This document shows positions 11,721-25,500 of a DNA stretch of 64,000 nt, piece by piece. The notes under the pieces were generated by a model, which was not told the origin of the DNA, did not search any database, and worked only from the letters and a program-made list of their open reading frames with translations. The stretch comes from Pseudeuparius sepicola (lineage: Eukaryota; Arthropoda; Insecta; Coleoptera; Anthribidae). The stretch covers positions 54,249,223 through 54,313,222 of the forward strand of contig OY987303.1 of the NCBI GenBank assembly GCA_963920635.1. Direction: 5' to 3'. Position 1 is the first letter of the stretch, and every line of letters starts with the position of its first letter. The translations under genes were made by a program, and so were the position numbers.

Positions 11721-12992
11721 GGCCAGGGAAATTACGGTAAAAAATTACGTAACCTATTTTAGACAAAATTCGTAACCGCATTTTTATAATGCCATCACAC
11801 AATATTGGTATAATAAATGAATGCCAGAATTGTTTTTTATACAAAATAATCATACGCGAGTGGGAGTTTTTTTTTTAGAAAAATACATTTTCTTGTTGTA
11901 ATAAATACGGCATAAATATTAACTGCGAATTTTAAGCTGCATTTATTAGTAAGTAAAGTATATAAAGTTGAGATTGATAAATTAAACAGATTACGTTTGC
12001 GCAAGTATCCGAATGATGTAAAAATGACATTTTGCGTAATATTTTGTTCGGCAAAAATATTAACTGCGTTTATATTATTCATAATTAAAAATCAAGAATT
12101 AACAGTTTGTTCTGAAATTAAACATATTGTTTCGCCGGAAATCGCATTTTAAAGAAATTTGAAGCTGTCTTTGAGAGCAAATTTATTAACTGCTGATTTT
12201 TGTTGAACTTTGTAAGTGGATACTAATCTTGTTAAATATTTTGAAACTAAACAAAAATTGTTAAGTAATATTTTTGCTCTACCGATACAAATGACAAATG
12301 ACAGTTGACCTACATGCGCTCTAAATAAATGTTTAATTTCGCTATATGTGATTTAATATAGTTATATTGTAAAAAGTTAAACAAAAAAAAAACATTTAAT
12401 ATTTTTGCTTCTCCTAAAGAAATGACAAGTGACAGTTGACCTATATGCGCCGTAAATAAATGTTTAATTTCGCTATATATGATTTAATATAGTTATATTG
12501 TAAAAAGTTAAACAAAAAAAAACAGTTAATATTTTTGCCTATTCTGTACAAATGAGAAGTGACAGCTGACGTACATGCGGCTCAGATAAATGTTTAATTT
12601 TGTATAAGTTGCATTATATTTGTAAAAGGGAATGATCATCTGCAATAAAAACGTAGTTAATATTTTTGCCTTTTGCCGAAATAGAAAATAATCCGATTTT
12701 TATCTCTCTTTGTCGATCTAAGTTACTTCCATATTCTTAACATGTTTAATTTCTTAATATATGTTAGCAAGGGAAGTTTTTTACCTAAAGAGTCTAAAAA
12801 AATCCAGTTCACATTTTTGCTGGAAATGTCTAACGAGAAATAGTTGTTTTTTGAGGTAACTCAAGGTTCCGTTTTTTCAAAATGTTTAATTTTTGGTTTC
12901 TACCAACGTATTTACTTATAACTTTGATATGGTAGGTACAACAAAATTGCAGTTAATATTTTTATCTAGGTCAAATTCTATTTTCCCTGGCC
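11721..12992. mobile_element. TIR element with repeated TTAATATTTTTG subterminal motif
   Basis: GGCCAGGGAAA at 11721 is exactly inverted at 12982-12992. The interior has TTAATATTTTTG-type motifs in one orientation on the right side and ATAAATATTAACTGCG in the other on the left, as subterminal repeats would. It includes a three-unit tandem repeat. No transposase was found. Confidence 0.55.
12271..12661. repeat. Three tandem units of about 130 bp
   Basis: Units start at 12271, 12402 and 12532. Each has TTTTTGC, GACAGYTGAC, ACATGCG-like, ATAAATGTTTAATTT and an A-rich tail. The third unit is the most diverged. Confidence 0.85.
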
Positions 12993-13467
12993 TACTTGTA
13001 GATACAACATTGTCAAGTCTAATTTTTAGAAATCATGGAAACCATTATTAATTTTTACTAACAATCAAAGTGCCCGTTATATTCATAGATTCTCCAATAA
13101 AATGGCATACTTGGCATCGCTGATACTATTAGAATGAAGAAAGAGTATGCCTCACTTTGGAAAGTATAATGCTGGGTCCCCTTACTTTAAAGAGTCCCTG
13201 GGATGTAATTTGATTAGACTTTAAAACTGACAGTTCCCATTTTACATATAGTATTTAGTTTATAAGTAGTCCACCAACCACCAGATGCCATAATTTATAA
13301 ATAAATAATTTAAACCACTTTTATTTCTATTTTTATTTCGCATGCGGTAGTATGTAGTACTGTTATAAGAAAGTACCCACCGGTATCGAGGTCAAGAGTC
13401 TTCTCCCGATCTTCTGCGCTTAGTATACAAGTTCACGGACGCTAGACAAGTTCAACTAGTGTAAACA

Positions 13468-13476
13468 ATGGTTTAG
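13468..13476 (+). promoter_or_regulatory. Two-codon upstream ORF (ATG GTT TAG)
   Basis: A minimal uORF five bases before the presumed start codon of the EGF-repeat gene. If it lies within the transcript, it could lower or condition translation of the main ORF. The transcription start is not known. Confidence 0.45.
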
Positions 13477-13480
13477 GAAG

Positions 13481-13564
13481 ATGCAACAAAGAATAATATT
13501 AGTGCTTGTGGTCGTTGCGACAAGTGTATTGTGTGCTAGGTATGTGCCAAAGTGGAAGAAGCAG
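13481..13564 (+). CDS. DSL-like gene, exon 1 (signal peptide)
   Basis: ATG at 13481; 28 codons ending [10 protein letters not shown], phase 0, donor GTAAAG. The hydrophobic core [14 protein letters not shown] is a clear signal peptide. The only earlier nearby ATG opens a two-codon uORF. Confidence 0.85.
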
Positions 13565-16500
13565 GTAAAGGACGAAATTTTGAATATAATATTTGAGTTG
13601 AACAGCTTAGAAAAATATTTGGCATCATAAATTTAAAACATATTATAGCAATCTAATAAATTCTTAGTATTTTAATACTACTGTATCTGGAGACTAAATG
13701 GCAATCATTTTCGCGTTTATTTTAAAAGAAACTTCATATAGAGTGCCGAAGAAAATTTCTTTTAGAAATCAACTACACTCTTTTACATATTAACTGAATT
13801 CTCAAATTTCTTGCACGAAATAATTATGCACTTGTGGCATTTAAAAATCTAGCAATACCATGGTAACATCCATTTATATAGTTTATACAGCAGAAGCAAT
13901 TTGAAAAACTACGTTTTCCAATTTTTACTAAATAGTATGTGACCTCTTTTACATCCTCGAATATGCGTGGCTACATCAGTATTATCTCAATACCAGCCAT
14001 TTTTATTGATCTCTGGTTTACCAAATATCAAGAAGAAATATTCGATGAGGTCACTGTACTGTATAAAAAAAACTACGAAACAATATTAACATGAACTGCT
14101 TTCTTTTTTGGCAAAATATTATGACGGTGTATCCTACTGACCAACAAACGATGTGGCAAATTTTTGCATATTTTAAACGAAGGAAGTATACCTACTAAAT
14201 TAAATGTGTTTTTGGACCAACAAGAAAGTGCTAAATCATATTATGCAGAAAGATATTAGGACTATATGTTCTTCTGTAGTAAATGTTATTTACAATTTGG
14301 GATATAAGATAATCATTCAGAATCACATAAATATTCAGACCTGGATAAAAGTCAAAGATAATGACAAATAGAGTGCAGATTGTGACCTAGCTCATGAAAG
14401 TTAGGTAAACTGTGACTTAGAATAAATTGATAATTGTTAATGTCTTGAAATATTTGTACCTAATTTTAACGTAAATAAATATGGAACGAAAAGTGAAACA
14501 TTTTAGAAAACTGAAACTTATTATTAGTGTCTAAAATAAAATCGTTCTTAGTTTGAGGCAATAATGGTATTTTATTATTATGTGTCCCAAAACAGCTGTT
14601 AACTCCAACATTCGAAACCTAAAATTTTTGCCTACTGCTTTCAAATGTTACTAATCAACTGTACCATTTAAAGTGAGAAAAAATCCCTACGAAAATGAAC
14701 CAAAAATTATTCGCTTTCAAAATGGAATAAGGATTTAATTTGACAAAATTTTGACATCGTATTTCAAGAAAACCAAGGCCGTTTTTACCAATGTCCATTT
14801 GGCAGTTTTTTCTTCATTTTGAATGTACAGTTTATCTGTAACATTCAAAGGTGGCAGGTGAAAATGTTATGATTCGAAAAGTTGATTTCATCGTTACTTT
14901 TGTTGAAAATGAAAATATGTACTAAAGTGATGGTCCTGTAAGACCAAAAAGATAACCTCGAAAAAGTTATGAGCAAAAGTGTGATCCGAAAATAGCGCAA
15001 GTGGCGCCCTCTGTGAGATCCGTATATAGTAATTGACATCTTCAGCTTACTCTTCACCCCCAAAAACATACTAGTGCAAAATTTCAGTTCAGCTGCTTGA
15101 TTATTTTGGGAGATATTGCCGTAATTCAATTTCAAAAAGAGAACTACAACGCCCCGTATTTCAGAAAAAAAGAACTTTAGGACCTGGTGTTTATATGAGC
15201 AATCTACCTTGAAATGAGTTTCTATACAAAATGTCAAAGTCCTGAAAAATAGCTGGGACAATGTATATATGTAAAAGGGTTTTGTTGAATTACATCGGGC
15301 ACATATTATGTGCAAATGAGTATTTTTTTTTTATGTGAAACCCTTTCATTTCTACAAAAGATATGTGACGGTATTTATAAGTTGATGTAATTATTATAAA
15401 ATTAAGTTTCGAACTCCTGGCTTTGACGTATTTCCGACAAAGTAATTGAGGTAAAGTTTAGAAATCATTGTTTCTGGATGGGACAAAGCAAGCGGCAAGC
15501 CAAGTTTGACGGACGGTTTTGTAAAACACACACGACTACTTATTAATTATTATTTCATTGTTCGGAATCTAACTTGTATGTACCCCAAAACCTCTACGAG
15601 TAAAATACACAACATTAATACAAAACCGCTCTGTAGGAAAGAATGGTGTATTCCACACACCCAGCAAACTGCACTGCCTAACTATATACCTACATAAATA
15701 TTATACAGTATGTCCGCGGATGGAGATTACAATAGGTGAAATGGACCAAAAAGTTAAAGATGCGAAAAACGTCATTCTTGACAAAAGTTTTTGCTTGTTT
15801 ATAAAATGCGATTAGCCATGAGAAACTTCAATTTTGCTATAACAAAATATTTTTGTGTTTTTTTACCAACCCTGTACAACAGAACTGAAGTCTATCATGG
15901 TGAATCGCATTTTCTATACCTATATAAGCAAAGACTTTATTGATCAAGAATGACTTTTTTACTCCGGTATTTTCTTACGAAAAATAACATTTTTGTATTT
16001 TTTACCCACCCTGTACAACAAAATTTGATTTTCTCATGGTAAATCGCATTTTATAAATAAGCAAACACTTTTATCAAGGATGACTTTTTTTCGTATATTT
16101 TAATTGTTGCTCCATTTTACCTCTTGTAAATTTCATCCGCCGACATACTGTATAATTTAAGATTATTCTGTTTGATTTTTTTGTACGTTTTTGTACGTAC
16201 AGGGTAGCCCATCCAAGTGGGAAAAGTGTGTTAATAAAAAAATTTACCTACTCAACCATTAGTGAACCTTCCAGTAGTATTCCTAAGTATTCAGTTTTTT
16301 GAAAAGCTTCTGGTTGTAGCAGAAATGAAAGTGATTTTTTCTATTTTACAACCTACACATTTCATTTAGCCATTATTCCTTTTTTAATTCTGATTCCAAC
16401 GATATATAATTTGACCTATTTATCTCCAACCGTTTTCGAGATATTTATCAGAGAAGTTCCATTAAACTAGATACATGATCTCATGGTCAGTGTCTGATGT

Positions 16501-19500
16501 TCTATCCGAGTAGGCCAAACAATAAAACCAAATTTATGACGATCAAGTCAGCCATGATAATAAAACTGACAACCAAGTAGGCTGTATAAGTTCAATACTT
16601 CTGTTTACCTGTCAGATTAGTCTTAAAATTTTGTTATTGAAGCTGTTACTAGTTACAGTTTTAAAAAATGTATTTGGAAGAAGAATGCTGTGATATTTTA
16701 AAGGTCTTTATCAAAAAATGATAAAGGACACGTTGAAACTTTGGGGGAGTATTCACGCAAATATCCAACTAGAAATGTACAGAGTGCTTCATTTATATTT
16801 AAGCTGTATCGAAGATTAAGATCGGCAACACGTGTGATTAGCAAGAGAAAAATTGTATTTAGAATTAGTGAGGACGAGAAAGAACGAATTTTAAATTATT
16901 TCAGAAGAAATAACGAAAAACCACAGAGAGATGCAGCGATGCACCCTGTATAAAACTAAATAAACGCTGCAAAATGCTTGCTTTGGCCTTAACAACTTTT
17001 GACTTTTCCTAACCTCAAAAATATAGAAAATAAGTGGGGTGTAAAAATATACGTGATCACAATATGGTACAGCTAGTATTCTTCATGATCTATGCTGACA
17101 AATACTGTTTATAACAAACTCCCCAATGGTTGACCTGATCCTGATAGCATCAGAGCCCAAATAACAACCTGTACATGTTTATAATAAAAAAATAACATCC
17201 CAGTGACCACTTTGCTTCCAAAGACAATAATCTTCCAACCATTACTCACCTTTTTAGGCTTGCGAGGTACCCGCGGCAAAAAACCACCATTCCCACTACA
17301 CTTGTTCAGACGACGGCGAAGTAAAATGTCTTCCGGGATGGGCTGGAGACTTGTGCGACGTTCCGAAGTGCAGATCTGGATGCGATCCTCTCCAAGGGTA
17401 TTGTAATCGACCGAAGGAGTGCTTGTGCAAGCTCGGGTACTATGGGGACCGGTGCGACAGGTGCATACCGCTACCAGGTCAGTTCTGGATGTCATCACAG
17501 AAGATATAGCTGCACAATAGGAAGCTCCTTAACGGCATAGTCGCAGTTTTAAATAAAATTTCTCCCTAATAGTACCTTTCAAAGTTGTAGAATAACTGAG
17601 GTGAACAATAGCACAATCAGTCCCGATAAGGATATTTTCATTCTGCAAACGCCGTTTGCTATCACGTGAAGAGGGATTTATTCTTAACTGATCAGCGTTC
17701 ATTTTGATATTGGCGCTGCGGTGCAAAGAAACTTTTCGATCCTAGGAACGTTGGAGCGTAACGCATTTGAAACCGGATGTGTAATAATTTGACACATGCC
17801 GCTATTTTCTTCGTCTTAGTGCACTACAGAGATATTTTTAATAACTTTTTCCTCTAAAGTTAATTTTAAGCGAGTTAGCTCATTTTGTGTAAATGACATT
17901 GTAGAGCGGTTATCTCAGAGACTAGTAACAGTAGGAAAATAGTCCATAGAACAAAAGTTACTCCAAATTACCCAATCTTTCAGATGCGCTACGTTCCAAC
18001 GTTCCTAGGATCGAAAAGTTTCTTTGCACCGCAGCGCCATCTATACGCCATTATCAAAATGAACGCTTATCAGCTTAGAATGAAGCCCTCTTCATGTGCT
18101 AGCGAACGGCGTTTGCAGAATTTCTCTTTTTGTTCCGGAGATATCGGCGACGGGAGTCCTTATTGGGACACCCTTTATATAGAAAATGATAAGCTTAAAA
18201 GTATGAATCCATTTTACAGCTTTCTGTTGTGAATCTATATTTTCTGTGGAGATAATAAAAAGTAGCATTGTCGAAAATGTGTCCATTTTAGGATGTCAAC
18301 ATGGATATTGCAACACGAGCTTCGAATGTATCTGCCACGAAGGATGGGATGGACTGTTTTGTTCAGAACGTAAGTAGCGTAGTGGAGCAGTGAAACTTGA
18401 ACACGGTCTAATAATAATAAATTATAATGCGCAAACTTACGTCGAATACGTTTAATATATAGTCTCTATTTTCACTGCGGTTTATGTAGGATTGCCAAAT
18501 ATTAACAGTTGTTGCGTAAATGAGAATTATGAAAAAAAGTCAAATCTTCAATTTTTAAAATTGGGTGCCTAATATGAGTCAGTCTCATATCCAGGTTTAA
18601 CAAAAACACTACTACCACAAAATAATTTTTATTTCAAAAACTTTAAAAGAATATCAAATTAACCGCCTAGTATACAACAATTTAGTTGCATTTAGTTACA
18701 TAACACTTGACACACTTAACAGGTTCCTAATATGAGACAGTCTCATATTAAGGTTTAACAAAAATACTACTTACCACAAAATAATCTTTATTTTAAAAAC
18801 ATCAAATGAATATCAACTTAACACAGTATACAACTCAACTTGACACTTCAAATTACTAGTAATCTAAATTGGATGAAGCGAGTCTCCTTATGAGATATCT
18901 CATATTAGGAACACTGGGTTGTCTCAAATTAGGAATCCGATGTACATAATCATAGAATTTTTTGCCATCGTTAACTAATGTTATTAAATTCGTTATACTA
19001 TAACTACTATAAATATTACGATTGAGGCTAATAGGTACCTACGTCTTATAGAAATGTTTGTTAAGGAGAAGTTTGTTTGTGTTGCATTTTGGCACTGCTA
19101 TGTTTTTGTGGATGGAGTATAAGCTGAAAATGTCAATTTCGCCGTATCTCACAAGAGGGCGCCACTTGCGCTGTTTTTGGACCGTGCTTTTACTCGTAAC
19201 TTTTTTGAGGTTATATCTTTTTGGTCCCGCAGGTGAAATCAACCGTTTGCATTGTTTCAAAAAAACAATCTTCAACGCCCCGTATCTCTTAAACAAACAT
19301 GATTTCTATAAGGCATATTAGCCTCAGTTCATGACTCACCCTGTATAAGGAAAAAATGGTATGTTTCTCGGGAAAAATATTGATGACGTCACAGCTGCTA
19401 TTTTCCCAAACATCAAAAAAGCAAATTTTCAGTCATAACTGGACCTTACTATGTCCCATTCAGGAACCCCCGTTCGTAATGTTATTTTCAGTTTCCGTGT

Positions 19501-22500
19501 TCGCTCACTGTGTTTGTGTTGCATTTTGGCACTGCTATGTTTTTGTGGATGGAGTATAAGTTGAAAATGTCAATTTCGCCGTATCTCACAAGAGGGCGCC
19601 ACTTGCGCTGTTTTTGGACCGTGCTTTTACTCGTAACTTTTTTGAGGTTATATCTTTTTGGTCCCACAGGTGAAATCAACCGTTTGCATTGTTTCAAAAA
19701 AACAATCTTCAACGCCCCGTATCTCTTAAACAAACAAGATTTCTATAAGGCATATTAGCCTCAGTTCATGACTCACCCTGTATAAGGAAAAAATGGTATG
19801 TTTCTCGGGAAAAATATTGATGACGTCACAGCTGCTATTTTCCCAAACATCAAAAAAGCAAATTTTCAGTCATAACTGGACCTTACTATGTCCCATTCAG
19901 GAACCCCCGTTCGTAATGTTATTTTCAGTTTCCGTATTCGCTCACTGTGTTTGTGTTGCATTTTGGCACTGCTATGTTTTTGTGGATGGAGTATAAGTTG
20001 AAAATGTCAATTTCGCCGTATCTCACAAGAGGGCGCCACTTGCGCTGTTTTTGGACCGTGCTTTTACTCGTAACTTTTTTGAGGTTATATCTTTTTGGTC
20101 CCGCAGGTGAAATCAACCGTTTGCATTGTTTAAAAAAAAACAATCTTCAACGCCCCGTATCTCTTAAACAAACAAGATTTCTATAAGGCATATTAGCCTC
20201 AGTTCATGACTCACCCTGTATAAGGAAAAAATGGTATGTTTCTCGGGAAAAATATTGATGACGTCACAGCTGCTATTTTCCCAAACATCAAAAAAGCAAA
20301 TTTTCAGTCATAACTGGACCTTACTATGTCCCATTCAGGAACCCCCGTTCGTAATGTTATTTTCAGTTTCCGTATTCGCTCACTGTGTTTGTGTTGCATT
20401 TTGGCACTGCTATGTTTTTGTGGATGGAGTATAAGTTGAAAATGTCAATTTCGCCGTATCTCACAAGAGGGCGCCACTTGCGCTGTTTTTGGACCCTGCT
20501 TTTACTCGTAACATTTTTGAGGTTATATCTTTTTGGTCCCGCAGGTGAAATCAACCGTTTGCATTGTTTCAAAAAAAAACAATCTTCAACGCCCCGTATC
20601 TCTTAAACAAACAAGATTTCTATAAGGCATATTAGCCTCAGTTCATGACTCACCCTGTATAAGGAAAAAATGGTATGTTTCTCGGGAAAAATATTGATGA
20701 CGTCACAGCTGCTATTTTCCCAAACATCAAAAAAGCAAATTTTCAGTCATAACTGGACCTTACTATGTCCCATTCAGGAACCCCCGTTCGTAATGTTATT
20801 TTCAGTTTCCGTGTTCGCTCACTGTGTTTGTGTTGCATTTTGGCACTGCTATGTTTTTGTGGATGGAGTATAAGCTGAAAATGTCAATTTTGCTGTATCT
20901 CACAGAGGGCGCCACTTGCGCTGTTTTTGGACCCTGCTTTTACTCGTAACATTTTTGAGGTTATATCTTTTTGGTCCCGCAGGTGAAATCAACCGTTTGC
21001 ATTGTTTCAAAAAAACAATCTTCAACGCCCCGTATCTCTTAAACAAACAAGATTTCTATAAGGCATATTAGCCTCAGTTCATGACTCACCCTGTATAAGG
21101 AAAAAATGGTATGTTTCTCGGGAAAAATATTGATGACGTCACAGCTGCTATTTTCCCAAACATCAAAAAAGCAAATTTTCAGTCATAACTGGACCTTACT
21201 ATGTCCCATTCAGGAACCCCCGTTCGTAATGTTATTTTCAGTTTCCGTGTTCGCTCACTGTGTTTGTGTTGCATTTTGGCACTGCTATGTTTTTGTGGAT
21301 GGAGTATAAGTTGAAAATGTCAATTTCGCCGTATCTCACAAGAGGGCGCCACTTGCGCTGTTTTTGGACCGTGCTTTTACTCGTAACTTTTTTGAGGTTA
21401 TATCTTTTTGGTCCCGCAGGTGAAATCAACCGTTTGCATTGTTTCAAAAAAACAATCTTCAACGCCCCGTATCTCTTAAACAAACAAGATTTCTATAAGG
21501 CATATTAGCCTCAGTTCATGACTCACCCTGTATAAGGAAAAAATGGTATGTTTCTCGGGAAAAATATTGATGACGTCACAGCTGCTATTTTCCCAAACAT
21601 CAAAAAAGCAAATTTTCAGTCATAACTGGACCTTACTATGTCCCATTCAGGAACCCCCGTTCGTAATGTTATTTTCAGTTTCCGTGTTCGCTCACTGTGT
21701 TTGTGTTGCATTTTGGCACTGCTATGTTTTTGTGGATGGAGTATAAGTTGAAAATGTCAATTTCGCCGTATCTCACAAGAGGGCGCCACTTGCGCTGTTT
21801 TTGGACCGTGCTTTTACTCGTAACTTTTTTGAGGTTATATCTTTTTGGTCCCGCAGGTGAAATCAACCGTTTGCATTGTTTAAAAAAAAACAATCTTCAA
21901 CGCCCCGTATCTCTTAAACAAACAAGATTTCTATAAGGCATATTAGCCTCAGTTCATGACTCACCCTGTATAAGGAAAAAATGGTATGTTTCTCGGGAAA
22001 AATATTGATGACGTCACAGCTGCTATTTTCCCAAACATCAAAAAAGCAAATTTTCAGTCATAACTGGACCTTACTATGTCCCATTCAGGAACCCCCGTTC
22101 GTAATGTTATTTTCAGTTTCCGTGTTCGCTCACTGTGTCCATAAATAACTATTGTTTTAAATCAGAACGGATGAGTTTTAAAATCGTCAATAGTATCCCT
22201 TCAGTATGAGCAGCGAGCCCTTTCTGTATAGCTTTAGCTGCAACTTGTTTAGAATGAAAAACTGAGTATAAGTGTGCCCAAATTTCAAAAGCCTAGACCT
22301 ACTTTGATATTATTCTGCTAAAATACGTAAATGGTACATTTTTCTAAAAAGTCAGGAATATTTTTTTCTTAGAATTTATTGGGGAATTCAGCCAAGGCAA
22401 AAAATATTACTTTTCCAGTTTCGTAGATACCATTTTTCTATTGAAAAATAGTATGGCTGACCCCCTCCTCTGCGGCACTGGTGGAAGTAGACAGGCCGAA

Positions 22501-25500
22501 TTATGTTTAATTTATAGCATTTAATGAGCGTCTAAACCGTAGGTACCAATTACATAATGTTTGCCGTAACTGTCGTCCTTTGGGAAAAATAAAAGAATGA
22601 ATTGAACGTTGACGCCCTGTATAACGAATATCTACTTTTACTTATCTATACTTATTTTGGCGCTTTCTATAGATTTTTGAAGTGTCGCCCGTAAAAGTTG
22701 GAGCATCCTGTATATTCGGTATTAGCTTTCCATCTGCATGTGGACGTCGTTAATGCATATATAGTCCAAAGCACGAAAGAAAACGTTTCTAAAGAATGCA
22801 GGCAGCGTTGCAAGACTTCCTATACGAGTAGTCGTTATTTATTGGCGAATACAACTTTTATCATATTGAAGCCGAATTTCTGAACTCTGTTATACCGAAA
22901 AAATACAGCTCGCATCACGGGACCACTTACCCATTTTTGTTTATCATTTATTTTTAACGCGGTGTGATAAAACACCTATTATATTTTTTCAACATCGTCG
23001 CGTCTACCATCGCCTTTGAAATACTACAACACAGCACTTCTGCGAAGGAGTCGGCTGACAAAATCAGTTAGCCAACGCGTTTTGTGCCTGTTTCTATAGT
23101 ACGTAAAGTTAACTGCGTATTTGGGCTACCATACAGACGTCATTTTTTTAGGCCGCTGGCAAGTTTTTTCCGCCGGCTCAGAGAGCTCAGTGGCGTTTCG
23201 TATGTTCGGGAGTTAACGTGTGCAAAATGAGTAAACAGGGAAGAACGTTGCATTCTCAAGCACGAGAAATAATTGCCAATGTTATAAGGGTTTGCCTTCC
23301 TCCATAATCTAAGGCGTCACCGTTAAGAATAATATTAGCAATAAATTAAATAACAATTATATGAAAATTAAGTCAGTGAACTGTGACTAATTCTATGATA
23401 TTTGCGAGTTCTTCCCCCTTACGTCGCACGCATTCTGCCGTAAGGAGGACTATACATTGAAGATTTCACTTTTGTCTTGTGCCAGCTGGATACTAGAATA
23501 AATATTATTGTTCTGCAGTGCAGTTAATAATTATTCATAGTTAAGCTCAGAAACTCCTTGCTGACAGAATATAAACGATATTCTGATATTAACATAACAA
23601 ATCTATGTAGGGCAGACAGTCCGTTATTATACCAGGAAGCTTAGATACAAAGTAAACAAAGTCTAGTTTGTACTTGGAAGAGCTAAATTAGTCACAGGCA
23701 AAATCCCACAGAATAATTAGGTACCTTTATTTGCCGAAATATACCTACATTATAATGGTGTACACGCAAATCGAAAACAAATAGGTTATAATCATGTTTG
23801 GACTGTTTGACAAGCTGATTCAAACACGACGTCCAGCCCAGGGCTTATTATAGGAAAACAAAATGAGAAGAAATTATTCTGCTTTGTCAGTAGTTAGAAC
23901 TACCTACTAAATTATATTTAATACGAGCAGTCCAACTTTCAAAGAAACTTTCCGCTTTTTCCAGAGGGCCCGTTTCATATTTGCCTCACATTTATTAAGA
24001 AAAGTGATTTTTATTATACTTCTTTGAAAACACGTTATTTTCATCTGTTTTAGCAATAATGAAAGATGGGGTTTTTCGGGCTAGCGCACGGAAACAGCGC
24101 ATGGAAAAACGTTCCGTGCGCTGAATAAAAATACCGAATATATGGCTTTAAAATAGAAATATACAGCAAAGTAAACTAAATTTAAGAAACTCTATATGCT
24201 CTCTGGTATTTAACATATACCTATTTTGTATTTTAATTCGTAAGTGTTTCAATATTTAGATACATTTCTGTAATATTTTTGACGTTTTATTCACCTTATC
24301 TGACAATAACTAATTTACAACAAAGCACCTTTGAAATAATTTGAGAGTAACCATGGAAACGCATCATACATACCAAACACTATATTGTCTGCATTGTTTA
24401 TTTTTTGTCAATTAAATTTATTATAATATGCCGATAACATGTTTTAAGTTTCCGTTTTCAAAGAAGTATAATAAAAAATATCGTTCATTACACGTCCAGA
24501 AATAGATTTTTCCGTGCTTGCATGACTTCCCGTGTTCGGCTGCCCCTCACACGGGAATTTGTCATGCGCGTACGGAAACATCTTTATTTCCAGACTCGTA
24601 ATGAAATATACCATTACAATTTCCAGGTTGATCTCTAGAATTTGATATGCACGATATTTTTTACTTCCAGCACTATGCAGGAAAGATTGCCATCCGGCAA
24701 GAGGCTATTGCGAATTTCCGGGAGAATGCAGGTGCAGGTTGGGCTGGTCTGGGAAGACGTGCAAAGATTGCCAGGTTCTACCGGGATGCGTCAACGGTTA
24801 CTGTGAAAAACCGCTGGAATGCAAGTGCTATCCTGGATACACTGGACTTCTGTGCCAGATGCGTAAGTTGGGTTATTACCACGTATTTATTAACTCGCTT
24901 TCTTGTCCTCCTTTTTGTCGTTCGTCGAATTTTGCAATGCAATGCAATTTTGATGAGCTAGAGACTCGAAACTTCAATCATAGCTCAGAACTGGATGACA
25001 ATGCAATATTACCTCGCTATAGGTACTATACATATTATTATCATGTAATTTGTTATTATAAAAATATATGAATATTAAATAAAAATATTTGACTATTCGA
25101 AATTTATGAACAGATAAGATAATGCAATAAGCTGGTAATAAATAAAAAGAACGTGTTAAAAACAAGTTAAGAAGAAATAATGACAAACAAACACACATAC
25201 AGACAAGAAAGCGAGTTATTTAATAGTTTGTTTCAGATTAAAAAATTAAGTGTGTAAGAGAGAGAGAGAGAGAGACTAAAAACGGCGAACAATAGTAATA
25301 AAGTTGAAACACAGAACACAAAACTAAAAGCATAAAATAATAACATATCACCTTTTTAAAAAGTATATAATTAAAATAATATAATAATATAACAAACGGG
25401 CTAAAAAGCCCCATAAAAATTCGAAAAACGTGGGGCCCGTGCAATGGATAATAGCAAAGAAAATATGTAGTACCGTTGAGTGAATTCTTCACTCAACGGT

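Larger units (their letters stand above)
10793..13206. mobile_element. Possible 2.4-kb element bounded by a 38-bp inverted repeat
   Basis: GTACCGCAGGGACTCTTTAA at 10793 and its complement TTAAAGAGTCCCTGGGATGT ending at 13206 frame the interval, with GGGGACCCAGCAT continuing the match. It begins in the presumed lipase 3' region and ends near the next gene. The interior holds another element (11721-12992). No coding content was recognised. Confidence 0.5.
13565..17257. other. Intron 1 of DSL-like gene
   Basis: Contains a diverged reverse-oriented copy of the array repeat (14845-15315), a 453-bp MITE (15702-16154) and a transposase-bearing element (16198-16952). Nothing recognisable lies in 13565-14840. 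Confidence 0.6.

Noticed and set aside
14845..15315. 156-codon minus-strand ORF as a gene
   Set aside because: It lies in a diverged copy of the array repeat, with no recognisable domain.
19356..21746. Repeated 67-codon ORF (MVCFSG...) in every array unit
   Set aside because: It is identical because the DNA units are identical; the opposite strand is equally open, there is no codon signature, and it crosses a transposon end.
19070..22139. CRISPR-like array
   Set aside because: Units are 437 bp, contiguous and without spacers, in a eukaryotic intron.
24647..24961. 104-codon ORF over DSL-like exon 4
   Set aside because: Wrong frame; the EGF cysteine pattern lies in the other frame with matching splice phases.
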